Shown piece after piece: positions 33,110 through 42,373 of a stretch of DNA of 64,000 nucleotides (position 1 is its first letter; each line of letters starts with the position of its first letter). The stretch is from Ctena decussata (taxonomy: Eukaryota; Mollusca; Bivalvia; Lucinida; Lucinidae): the NCBI GenBank assembly GCA_963989385.1, contig OZ022501.1, forward strand, positions 23,026,102-23,090,101, written 5' to 3'. The notes beneath the pieces were generated by a model, which did no database searches, was not told the origin of the DNA, and saw only the letters and a program-made list of their open reading frames with translations. The position numbers and the translations under genes were made by a program.

Positions 33110-33291
33110 ACAGCACACAGCCTCGGGCTGACAAGAAAAATCTTAACTTGGCCACGGCACGAGAATGGGTCTTCATTGTTACATGAACAGCGACGAGCCA
33201 TCAACAGCACTAAGACAGAGAAGAAACTTACTACAATCAGGACTCCGAGGAATCTTCTAGTCAGTGTTGTGGGTTCATGAACAAACTGCAT
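33085..33291 (-). CDS. Possible TIMP-like first exon (signal peptide plus CSC motif)
   Basis: The frame starts MQFVHEPTTLTRRFLGVLIV and has a hydrophobic signal-like segment, then ARRCSCNNEDPFSC and RGQVKIFLVS. The N-terminal edge of tissue inhibitors of metalloproteinases has C-x-C, a third cysteine about ten residues on, and a basic/hydrophobic strand (for example FC..D.V.RAKV). The match is partial: the spacing to the third cysteine is two residues shorter, and two arginines sit between the likely cleavage site and the first cysteine. I find no clear donor or second exon. It may be a gene fragment or chance. Confidence 0.25.
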   Translation of the reverse strand: MQFVHEPTTLTRRFLGVLIVVSFFSVLVLLMARRCSCNNEDPFSCRGQVKIFLVSPRLCAVNNEQLVC

Positions 33292-33514
33292 GGGTCACAG
33301 AGGCTGGTCTGAATCTTTGTAGTTAGCATATGGGCAAGGGACATTTTATTCATGGTCCGTATCAATTATAATTGTTTAGTGGACTGACAAGTTACTTATC
33401 AAGGTAGTTAGTATAAGTGAAAGACACTTTAGTCTAGTTTCAAGGGCACACTAAAGTTAAGCCATCGTTCAGACCAATGAAGCATCTTTTTTAGTCAAAA
33501 CAACAACTATTTAT

Positions 33515-33739
33515 GAGCCGCGACACGACAAAACCAACAACGTGGTATTTGCGCCCAGCGAACACTCAGATCAACCTGGGCATCCGCCCAGTCTAATAAG
33601 AGTCTTCGCTGGCAGCATGGAGGTAGCTAAGACCCTTAGCTTCGCTTTAAGTCTGATCAGACTGGGCGAATGACCAGGCTGATCTGAGTTTTCGCTGGGC
33701 GCACATGCCACTTTGTCGGTTATGTCGTCTCGCGGCTCA
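33515..33739. mobile_element. GAGCCGCG-TIR MITE
   Basis: A complete copy with a central deletion/inversion relative to others (GAGGTAGCTAAGACCCTTAGC). TA flanks are seen if the ends are TGAGCC...GGCTCA. Confidence 0.85.
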
Positions 33740-33874
33740 TATCTGCATTTGCATTACAGTCAGATCCTGTTATTCATTATGGAGTTTTCCAGTCATACCT
33801 CGTATTAACCCGAAAATCAGCCCGAGGGCTTAGGCTGGTATGGGTTTGGGTTTGCGGAGTCCGATCGAGGATAG

Positions 33875-34050
33875 ATAATGAATTGATAACTCCTTTTCAA
33901 CAGCATTTCAGTCATATCCGGACGATGGGTGGGTGATAATAAAAGTTTGTGTGCAATAGAACCCCGTTTAGGGTTGAAAATATCTCCGCCTCCCGCGGAA
34001 AGCGAACCCGCGACCGCTATACCAGCATGCCCGTCTGATCTAGGTCTGCA
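33875..34050 (-). mobile_element. tRNA-derived SINE
   Basis: On the minus strand the head has TATAGCGGTCGCGGGTTCGC (B-box-like GGGTTCG). The body follows with CCCTAAACGGGGTTCTATTG and CCATCGTCCGGATATGACTG, ending near TGCTGTTGAAAAGGAG. It is the same family as 54415-54602. Confidence 0.65.
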
Positions 34051-34109
34051 CTACTTGCCAATGCCTTTTTTATCGGACACTGAAGTATAAATGGTTTAAA
34101 TCTGTTCTA

Positions 34110-34760
34110 GGGTATCATGAAAATCCGCCGTTGAAAAGATATGTTCAGAGAGACACTTGACATATATAGTGTCCCAATACTATTCCCATATCCTTGCAAG
34201 GTCCTTGGGGGCACCATAAATGACTTGCAACAATCCCTTTCCATCTTATCCTGCTTCAGTTGCCCCACTGGCTGTGCTAGCAAAGTCCACCCGTGTCCGC
34301 TCTTTTTGAAATATTGCCTTCCCACCACTTCTTCTGTCTATCTCTTCTTCTTGTTCCTTTCACTGTCCAGTAGAATCGTTTTTGATAAGCCAGAAGACCT
34401 CGAGATGTTGTAAAGCTACAGCTACCTCAGTTTCCGTTTCCTGACTATGGTCAGGAGTTCGCCATTTTCTTCAATGACTGCTTTCATTCTCAATAGTTAC
34501 GTGGTCCGTGTACGAAATGTTCAACAGTCTTCGGTAGCGTCTAATCTCAAGCGTATTGAACATTGCACACGGCCTTTCATTATCACTCTTCTGTGGTCCT
34601 GATATAACTGCAAGTCTGTTGAGAAGGACGTAAAATTGCATCACCTCGAAGGTTCGCGTCCTTTTTTTCTAAGTCTGCTGTCAAGGTCTACGATATAAAG
34701 GCTTTTACGAGGCCACAGTCCCTGAGCACAAAACCATATCAGGCGCATTACCTTCGTGTG
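34110..34760 (-). pseudogene. LINE reverse transcriptase C-terminal relic, frameshifted
   Basis: Minus-strand translations in shifting frames include RRYRRLLNISYTDHVT, then ENGELLTIVRKRKL, then KTILLD, KKKRQTEEVVG and QYFKKSGHGWTLL, ending with a GTINDL/CCKSFMVPP equivalent. These follow the order of a familiar C-terminal module of animal LINE proteins (RCYRRLLNISY.DHVT...LL..V.KRKL.W.GH...KTILQG...RRGRQKKRWEDNI...SSVVP). Several frameshifts and stops show decay. A piece of SINE body (34555-34640) appears inserted within it. Confidence 0.65.
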
Positions 34761-35385
34761 CGGCACCTACACGTGCAATTTTGCCGGCGTGCATGATAAG
34801 GCCACTTTTTCCAGCTCACTTCTCTCCATTTATGCCTTGTGAAGGTCCTGTCAAGACGTTTATCTAGGGCTTTTATATCCTGATCTTCAGCTATAAGAGA
34901 GTCAATTTCATCGACTAACCGCAGGTTGGTATAGTTCTGCCGCCTTTGCTATTTTGTTTCATCATGAAAGAAGTCCTTATTTGTCGTAGACATATCAGAG
35001 CATGCATGACCTGCATCCGGGTTTTTATTGTATGGGGGATAATAAACACAATCTACCATTTGTGAAAAGAAACAGTTTTAAAATGACGTTTTATGAATAT
35101 AAACTTTATTTTGGCTTCGTTTCCCTTTTAATTTAATCGCCGTTATTTGCGGATAGACGTGTTTTATTCAATAATAACGCATGACGAAAAGTGAATTTGC
35201 AAATTTCATGACCCGTTTGAGCAGCCGTAGATCAGGCGCATTCGAGTTTTCCAATCGTGTATTTAAAGGTCTAGTATGAAAGCCATAACCGCACCGCGCT
35301 TCCGATCTGCCGCGCCAGAAATCAGTCTTTAACAACTGATGTATTCCTAACTAAAATTACAAAGAAACAAACAGTGATTCCACTA
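34761..35385. other. Unassigned sequence, possibly more decayed LINE
   Basis: Upstream (minus strand) of the LINE relic; I see no confident protein similarity. No other feature is recognised. Confidence 0.4.
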
Positions 35386-35640
35386 GTGGAAGTCAGGGGG
35401 TTTGTGACTTCTAAAACGGAATGCCAGGAAGTCAGTGACTTCCAATTTTTATCATAACCTACCATTTACAAAGTGAATATTGACTTAAATAATGAGTTAA
35501 ATTTGTTGTAATAATGGTATTTCACCCATTAATGAAGGAGAAAGCAATATAAATATGGACATTCTGGAAGAAACCAAGTCTATCCTTCAGCATGACTTCC
35601 AAATGACAAACCTTGGAAGTCATATGACTTCCTGATTTTG
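35386..35640. repeat. Diverged inverted repeat with GGAAGTCA/TGACTTCC words
   Basis: GAAGTCAGTGACTTCC, AGTGGAAGTCAGG and GGAAGTCATATGACTTCC recur in both orientations at the two ends of this stretch, suggesting a small foldback element. Confidence 0.4.
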
Positions 35641-35709
35641 ATGGTTAGTGCTAGCACTGAACAAAATACAATGAGAACAAAAAACTACTTTTTCGAAGCT
35701 GAACAAAAA

Positions 35710-35823
35710 ATCAGACATACCCCTTATCTTTTTGAATTTGTATTCTAAGTCATCATAAAATTCTGGTTCCGATAGGCCTTCATGTGAAGGTGATTTTAAC
35801 CTGACATTGAGTTTTGAAACCAA
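35710..35823 (-). pseudogene. Possible transposable-element coding fragment
   Basis: The minus strand reads KLNVRLKSPSHEGLSEPEFY, then DDLEYKFKKIRGMSDF, after which similarity is lost. I recall SEPEFYGDLVYKF(R/K)KI segments from retroelement-like predicted proteins of marine invertebrates. Only about 38 residues are present. Confidence 0.35.
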
Positions 35824-35829
35824 TTCATT

Positions 35830-37087
35830 GCATCGGCGATAAATTTTCTAGATAAGGAATTATTTCGATGCAGGCTTATCTTGATACTCTTTCGCTTAAT
35901 TGCACACACGCTCACTCACTCACAAACTCACGAATTCACTCCCTTAGCAATTGGGCCAAACGAAGTCAGGGAAAATCATGAAAATATGAGGCAGAAAAAG
36001 CTAAGAAATAGACTTTTAATAAGTGTTCCCCCGGTTACAGCTAGCTCCTGGTGAGGTATCGGTATTTTTGCAGTTCAGTCATGCCATTAAATCTTACTTG
36101 TGGCAAATAAACTAGGATATCGAAGTTGTATGAAAATGAGTAAGGAAAACATCAGTTTTGGCCATGGTGCCGCATGATTATATATCTATGCGCCAGTCAT
36201 TTGTATCCACAACCCCCACCTACAGAAACGGAATTTTTACATTTCAGAGACCTGTGATGATTAGCTGATGGTAACAACCTAGCTCTTATTTCGACCCTAT
36301 ACCACAGAAAATCTCACAGGGTAAAGGACCCCAATCTTAAAACTCCGGCACTATGGAAACAATTAAAATATAATTGCCCTGCACCTTGGTCCGGCTATCC
36401 CAGCGCCATTGTAAAATTGTAGGCCCGGAACGTCCCGTTACCATAGTCTAGCTGCAGTTGCAGTTATCCGTTGAGGGATTATTGGGTTGCCCTTTATATT
36501 AATTCATGTTTTGTCCACCATTTTGAAGGACTTCTTATTAAATCAACAACCCAACAAACTCTATTCCTTAATTGTGTTTCCGTTCATTCCTGGCGCAGCC
36601 CATCTTCGTAGGTTGGGGTGAGGATGCAAATGACAGCAGGCCGAATTGACCCGGACGAGTTGAATGGCGGCCGAGTTGACCCAGGAGCCGTGAAGACCCC
36701 AGGCTTACAGAAAGCAGGCCGAGTTGACCCGCTTCTTCCATGACATACTATCGCCAGACAATAGTTGTAATCGAACTTGACCAAGGCTGATCACGATAAT
36801 CCTCACTCGGGAATTCATGTTTTGTCCTTGAACAAGACACTTTACTTTACAAAAGTACTGATAATACCCAGGAAGCGGTGGATCCGTCCTGACAGGACTA
36901 AAAAGTTGTTCTTTAAAAACGAATTTCATCTTCGACAATTATCTTTTTTAAAGATGTTTCTTGTTAGAAAATGAGGCCGAACATCTTGACTCAGTGTACA
37001 CGAAAACAGATTTTTACATTTTGTCCTTTTCCGCCTGAATCTAGATCAACTCAGTGGAAACAAGCAAATTCGATTAATTTATATTTA
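35830..37087. other. Unassigned sequence
   Basis: No gene is recognised. Three copies of GGCCGA(G/A)TTGACCC occur at about 36640-36730, a short direct repeat. Confidence 0.5.
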
Positions 37088-37248
37088 TGCCCCCCCCCTC
37101 CCCTCACCTCCCGCCTTTAGACTTTTAGACCATAATCCCTAAACCTCATGCACATTTAGAGACCATCTGAAAGAAGCCAGCAACAGCTGCAAGGCATCAG
37201 AATTATTTTAAAAAAACTACAGAAGAACTTGCACTCACAAATCGATAT

Positions 37249-37484
37249 GAGCCGCGACACGAGAAAACCAACAATGTGGTTGTGCGCCCGGTGTAGACTC
37301 AGATCAGCCTGGGCATTCGCCCAGTTTGACCAGACTCTTCGTTAAGTGCTCAAAGGGTAGCTAAGGAACTAAGCTACCTCCATGCGGACAGCGAAGACTC
37401 TGATCAGACTGGGCGGATGCCCAGGCTGATCTGAGTCTGTGCTGGGCGCACATCCACATTGTTGGTTTTGTCGTGTCGCGGCTC
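37249..37484. mobile_element. GAGCCGCG-TIR MITE in duplication copy 1
   Basis: Complete, with TA flanks (AATCGATA before, TATGTC after). Its presence at the equivalent place in copy 2 shows it was there before the duplication. Confidence 0.9.
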
Positions 37485-37998
37485 ATATGTCTTCCAATGC
37501 CGATAAAAAGACTAAGTTCGCAGCAAAAATGTGGTGAAAATTATCCAAGCATAACGCAAAAGTCACATGCATATTTATAGACCATAAAAAAAGAAGCTCG
37601 CAAAATTTTAGAATGATTCAAGAAAAACTGTATAAGAAGAGTTGTGCGCGCAAGGTACCTACTCAATAGGTCTTCTGATGCTTAAAACTAATTAGGTTTG
37701 CAAAGTAAAAAAAAAGTAGTAAAAATTAAGCGAGCATAAGCCCTAAGTCACATGCACATTAACAGACCATGGAAAAGAAACCTACAAAGTTTCAGAATGA
37801 TACATGAAAAACTGTAGAAGGAGGTGCGCACACAAGATACCTATACTGACACAAGATACCCCCCCCCCTCACCTCCCGCCTTTAGACTTTAGACCATAAT
37901 CCCAAAACCTCATGCACATTTAGAGACCATCTGAAAGAAGCCAGCATCAGAATTATTTACGAAAAACTACAGAAGAACTTGCACTCACAAATCGATAT

Positions 37999-38221
37999 GA
38001 GCCGCGACACGAGAAAACCAACAATGTGGTTGTGCGCCGGGTGCAGACTCAGATATCCAGGCTGATCAGACTCTTCGCTAAGCACTTAAAGGGTAGCTAT
38101 GGGTCCAAGCTACCTTCATGCTGACAGCGAAGACTCTGATCAGACTGGGCGGATGCCCAGGCTGATCTGAGTCTGTGCTGGGCGCACATCCACATTGTTG
38201 GTTTTGTCATGTCGCGGCTCA
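37999..38221. mobile_element. GAGCCGCG-TIR MITE in duplication copy 2
   Basis: The same insertion as 37249-37484, with about 13 bases lost in the left arm (CAGATATCCAGGCTGATCAG). Confidence 0.9.
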
Positions 38222-38866
38222 TATGTCTTCCAATGCCGATAAAATGACTAAGTTCGCAGCAAAAATGTGGTAAAAATTATCCAAGCATAACGCAAAAGTC
38301 ACATGCATATTTAAAGACCATAAAAAAAGAAGCCCGCAAAATTTTAGAATGATTAAAAAAAAAACTGTATAAGAAGAGTTGTGCGCGCAAGGTACCTACT
38401 CAATAGGTCTTCTGATGCTGAAAACTAATTAGGTTTGCAAAGTAAAAAAGTAGTAAAAAATTAAGCGAGCATAAGCCCTAAGTCACATGCACATTAACAG
38501 ACCATGGAAAAGAAACCTACAAAGTTTCAGAATGATACATGAAAAACTGTAGAAGGAGGTGCGTACACAAGATACCTATACTGAACAGAGTTTACAATGC
38601 CTGAAAATGCTTCACTTTGCAGTAGCAAAAAATTATTCTAGCATGACGTTAAATTCACATGCATATAAACAGACCATGAAAAAGAAGCCTGCAAAGTTTC
38701 AGAATAATTCATAACAAAACACCTACTCAACAGGTCTTCTGATGCTGAAAAATGACTAAGTTCACAAAGTGAAAAAGTAGTAAAAAAATTATGCGAAGTC
38801 ATGCACATCTACAGATCATGAGAAAGAAGCCTGTAAACTTTCAGAATGATTCCTGAGAAACAAACT

Positions 38867-39089
38867 GGGGCCGTATTCATAAAGCGACTTAAGTCGTTGC
38901 TATGCTGTTGCTAAGGCTAAATATCAATACAGGAAATTCCCTATAACTATGAAATTTGGTCTGGAGGAACAGTCTTTGTAAGACTGTTCCTCCAGAGCAA
39001 ATTTCATAGTTGTAGGGAATATCCTTCAAAGAAATTATGCCTTAGCAACAGCATAGCAACGACTTAAGTTGTTTTATGAATACGGCCCC
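38867..39089. mobile_element. Foldback MITE with GGGGCCGTATTCATAAA ends
   Basis: GGGGCCGTATTCATAAAGCG and its inverse at 39070-39089 bound arms with CTTAAGTCGTTGCTATGCTG and a perfect inner stem CTGGAGGAACAGTCTTTG/AAGACTGTTCCTCCAG. TG occurs on both flanks. It is inserted in repeat D. Confidence 0.85.
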
Positions 39090-39654
39090 TGAGGGAAGTA
39101 TTGCGCACACCTCTGCCAAATGGGGATGTAACCTCGGGACATCAGAAACACGGAACCATAGAAGGATGGAACTACGGAAAGCCGAATACTACGTACCCTC
39201 ACTTTTCTTCGAAAAGGCGGGGACAACAAAACTTGGCTAACAAACAACCTAAATCTAACGTTTCTCTCGTGAGTGGGAAATACTTTCCTAGCATATTGAT
39301 GCTTTCCATCATTAATGTTGTAGATTTGTATCCTTACTACTTTTCTTGTATACATGCTAGTAGAGAATGTAAGGCCCCTGGGACCAAGTTCAATGTTTCT
39401 CCGCATTTTTTTTTTCAAATCGAGGCGGTTGCTTCTTGCTATGGTTGTCACTGTTGCATGGCTGGTTAACATACAGTTTCATTCCCAACGTGAAACTAAA
39501 AAGTCAGGAGGTGGTATGAAGCTGGGGATGAAAGCAAATATTGTGAACAAAAGTGCGTTACAAAGGCACGGTTAGAATAGCATGCTATATTTTGGCTATT
39601 TACAGAAGCCCTCATGTTTTTAAATTTCCAGTTGGGAATAGTCTTGCGTGTTAA
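39090..39654. other. Tail of repeat D and unassigned sequence
   Basis: GGAACTACGGAAAGCCGAAT at 39167 resembles GGAACTACGGAAAGGTGAAT at 54877, so D-type sequence continues to about 39240. Opposed frames of 122-132 codons overlap here and have no domain; I do not call genes. Confidence 0.45.
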
Positions 39655-39987
39655 CACAGGGTATAATCAATTTCGCTAATTTTCGCTTCCTGCAGAGACT
39701 GTACATTATAGTTGGCTTCCGCCGAGAATGTCCGCGAACTCTTGCTTCCTGCCGAGACTACTGTCCTCGAAGAATGGCTTCCTGCCGAGACTGTCCGCGT
39801 GACTCTGCTTCCTGCCGAGAGCCTCGGCAGGAAGCAGAATCACGCGGACAGTCTCTGCAGGAAGCCATTTATCATGTACAGAAGTCTCGGCAGGAAGCAA
39901 GAGTTCGCGGACAGTCTCGGCGGAAGCCAAATATGATGTACAGTCTCTGCAGGAAGCGAAAATTAGCGGAATCGATTATACCCTGTG
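39655..39987. mobile_element. Foldback element built of CTTCCTGCCGAGACTGTCCG units
   Basis: Ends CACAGGGTATAATC and GATTATACCCTGTG are flanked by GTTAA (39650-39654 and 39988-39992). Inside, CTTCCTGC(C/A)GAGACTGTCCGCG-like units run four in one direction to about 39822 and four in the other. Translating both strands gives near-identical 74-codon frames, an expected effect of the palindrome. Confidence 0.85.
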
Positions 39988-40088
39988 GTTAACTAAACGT
40001 GCAACAGTTTTATGTATTTGGTGTGCTAATGGCAATGACAAAGTGATAATCAGTAGCTACTGGCAGTGATTTTTTTATTGTCATAATT

Positions 40089-40192
40089 GAGCCGCGACAC
40101 GATAAAACCAACACACTGGGCAGTGCGTTCAGCGCAGACAGATCAGCCTTGGCATCCGCACAGTCTGGCAGACCCTTCGCTTAAGCGCTTAA
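40089..40192. mobile_element. GAGCCGCG-TIR MITE, left half (right half at 45944-46077)
   Basis: The left arm runs from GAGCCGCGACACGATAAAAC to GCGCTTAA at 40192. The rest of the element resumes 5.75 kb away. Joining at TTAA restores the usual GCGCTTAAAGGTAGCTAAGG centre. Confidence 0.95.
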
Positions 40193-40461
40193 GGTGGTGA
40201 TTATCACTGATTTGGGGGCAAAAACAAAAATCTGCATAAAATGCTGAAAATACAACAGACCTTCCCGAAACTTAGCAGATGCCTTCTTTATGTTGTTTCT
40301 CACAATTCAGAACCCCAAAATGCAGGACTTGTTGATGTTTTAAAGGATTTATATAAAAAAGATCAAAGGGTAATTTTGTGCGAATAAATCTAAAAAATGA
40401 CCATCATTATTGAAAATGTAACTAGGTCTGAACATAAATTAAATTTATACTGTGAGTATTA

Positions 40462-40610
40462 TATAGGTATAATTCAAATTCAAATTCTTTATTACTCTTA
40501 GGTTACACATGTATGTAACAACATAAGGAGCATTCTATATGTGCATTTCAAAACAACTTTATGGCGAACATTTTCACAACAATTCCAACATACATACTTG
40601 AGGGCAACAT
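40462..40610 (-). repeat. LINE 3'-end-like tail (minus strand)
   Basis: On the minus strand the sequence ends AATAAAGAATTTGAATTTGA, a typical LINE 3' terminus. GTATTATATA-like words on both sides (40451 and 40616) may be target duplications of a short 5'-truncated insertion. It might instead be the distant tail of the LINE at 42374-45571. Confidence 0.5.
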
Positions 40611-40664
40611 CGTAGGTATTATATAATTAGAGCTGAAAATAAAGTTTAACTATTCCGAGAAAGA

Positions 40665-40790
40665 GAAAGAAAGAGAGAGAGAGAGAGCCCAACAGGCACA
40701 CAATGCTGAATCAACCTTGAATAAACCCTGATTCAACATCGTGACGTTGAGTCATGGTTGAATCAAGGTTGTTCCAACCTCGTGTGTGCC

Positions 40791-40825
<35 letters not shown>
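40665..40825. repeat. (GA)n repeat split by a small foldback element
   Basis: GA tracts at 40665-40687 and 40795-40825 flank 40688-40794, whose ends (CAGGCACACA and TGTGTGCC) are inverted and whose interior has TGAATCAACCTTGA words. The element appears inserted in the microsatellite. Confidence 0.75.
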
Positions 40826-40826
<1 letters not shown>

Positions 40827-40929
40827 ATTTCAATCAATCATCACATATAACTAGTACATCCTTACTTTCTATGTAGCTATGAATTCTTTACTGTTGCATG
40901 TTTATACCTTTTGTTAGACGCCTTCATTG

Positions 40930-41008
40930 CATTCATTCAAGAAATGCAGTGGACCGAAACGCCTTAACCGGTTAAGGCTGATTCAGTCCGTGCATTTCAT
41001 GAATGAGC
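40930..41008. repeat. Imperfect hairpin repeat
   Basis: ATTCAAGAAATGCAGTGGAC pairs with GTCCGTGCATTTCATGAAT around ACGCCTTAACCGGTTAAGGC. Confidence 0.6.
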
Positions 41009-41271
41009 AAGAGGCGTGTTGTACAATTCTAATTCTTGTGAATGGAATATATTGCTGTTGTAGACCAAAAGTAATAATAATAATAATAAATGGATTTTAA
41101 CCAGTACTTTATGGTGAGTTTTAATACTTATGCTATTCTACTTATCCTGCACTGTCTTCGTCCTAAACCTCTGGACATTTCCAACTCTTTCAAGTGGGCT
41201 CTTCCATCTTCCGACTTGGGAAAGTCCACCTGGTCTAATAGGAAATTTTCAACAAACAAAACGAGGGAGCT

Positions 41272-41329
41272 AACAGTGCAGACCCCGGTCCGAGTGCTTT
41301 TCAGCACTCTGGCCCCGGTCTGCACAGTT
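41272..41329. repeat. Hairpin repeat
   Basis: AACAGTGCAGACCCCGGTCC and its inverse enclose AGTGCTTTTCAGCACT. A weaker outer arm (TGGACATTTCC near 41172, GGAGATGTCCA near 41335) suggests a larger foldback of about 190 bases. Confidence 0.6.
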
Positions 41330-41506
41330 CGCCTGGAGATGTCCAAATCTTTAGGGGGAAAAAAATCGATCATGCTATAAAGAAGGTAATGGAATACTAA
41401 AAAGATACATAATAATTTGTGTTATAAAACGCTTTGCATACACACGCACACTCGTTCACGCCGAATTTCATATACATTTAGACTACAAAATCTTGCCCCC
41501 TTCCGC

Positions 41507-41600
41507 CGCAGCGGGCACATGGCGTAGGATTGACGTCGATGCGACGTCGTTGCGTCGCACCGACGTCATTGCGACGTCATTACATCGTCGTAGGAACGTA
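41507..41600. repeat. GCGGGCACA/GACGTC MITE fragment
   Basis: CAGCGGGCACATGGCG followed by repeated TGACGTC/GCGACGTC words, as in the complete copy at 59705-59812. Confidence 0.6.
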
Positions 41601-41744
41601 AATTATACTTTTTTCCGGGACAAAACGGATTTAACCAGAAATATTGCTAAATTTCATCAGTCTCAAATTGGACTGCATTATCATACGGTATGTATATACT
41701 GATGCTGCCGCACGCTAAGGCGCTTCATGAATACAGGAACACAG

Positions 41745-42300
41745 ACGACCAGGATCAGCTTGCAAACCTGCGCAGTCCGATCAGAGCTGCTTTTGTACCT
41801 ATCAATCCACGAATTTCAGGAAATCATCAGCATGAATATTAGAAACTCTGATCGGACTGTGCACGCGCCGCCGCGAGATCACACCGCCCGCGCATGCGCC
41901 AGCATGAGCGAATCAGATCCCATAAAGACATGCATATATATAACCAGTTTATAGCTGGCAGCATATTTTCTTTCTTACAAGATTTTATTGTATTTTTAGC
42001 AAAAAAGAATCTCGCCACCGGGTTACTACATTGCAGGTAAAAGCTGTTAAAATACATGATGTGAAAACAAGGGGATAAATGCATAATTGCTGCCGTAATT
42101 TCACGAAGTGATACATAGATTCACAAATATCTATCTCAACATTTGTACAACATATGCATATGTATGAATGCCGTCGCATCCGCGCAGCCTCATCCGAGTC
42201 TTTCATATTCGTACAATCTATGAATCCTGAGGCATCTATAAGAGACAAGTGACGACTCAGATCAGTCTGCGCAGATGCGCGCATTCTTTAGAATGTATAA
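41745..42300. repeat. Diverged GATCAG/GCGCAG hairpin repeats
   Basis: CTGCGCAGTCCGATCAGAGC, CTCTGATCGGACTGTGCACG and CAGATCAGTCTGCGCAGATG occur in alternating orientation, the same motif as at 28245-28305, in AT-rich surroundings. Confidence 0.5.
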
Positions 42301-42373
42301 TGCACAAAAGGCTACATCAATATATTTCGTCGCATAGTCAAGGACCTCTTTCGAAACTATAATTATAGAAATA

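Larger units (their letters stand above)
37088..38866 (+). repeat. Tandem-core repeat D with a 765-bp internal duplication
   Basis: Core units of about 150-190 bases carry CTCAATAGGTCTTCTGATGC, TCACATGCACATTAACAGAC, AAAGTTTCAGAATGAT and GTAGAAGGAGGTGCG. The stretch 37090-37855 is repeated at 37856-38620 (offset 765), including the same MITE at the same site (37249 and 37999). The core is a pearl-like array; a related fragment is at 54603-54965. Confidence 0.8.

Noticed and set aside
39706..39936. Nearly identical 74-codon proteins on opposite strands
   Set aside because: This is a direct consequence of the palindrome at 39655-39987.
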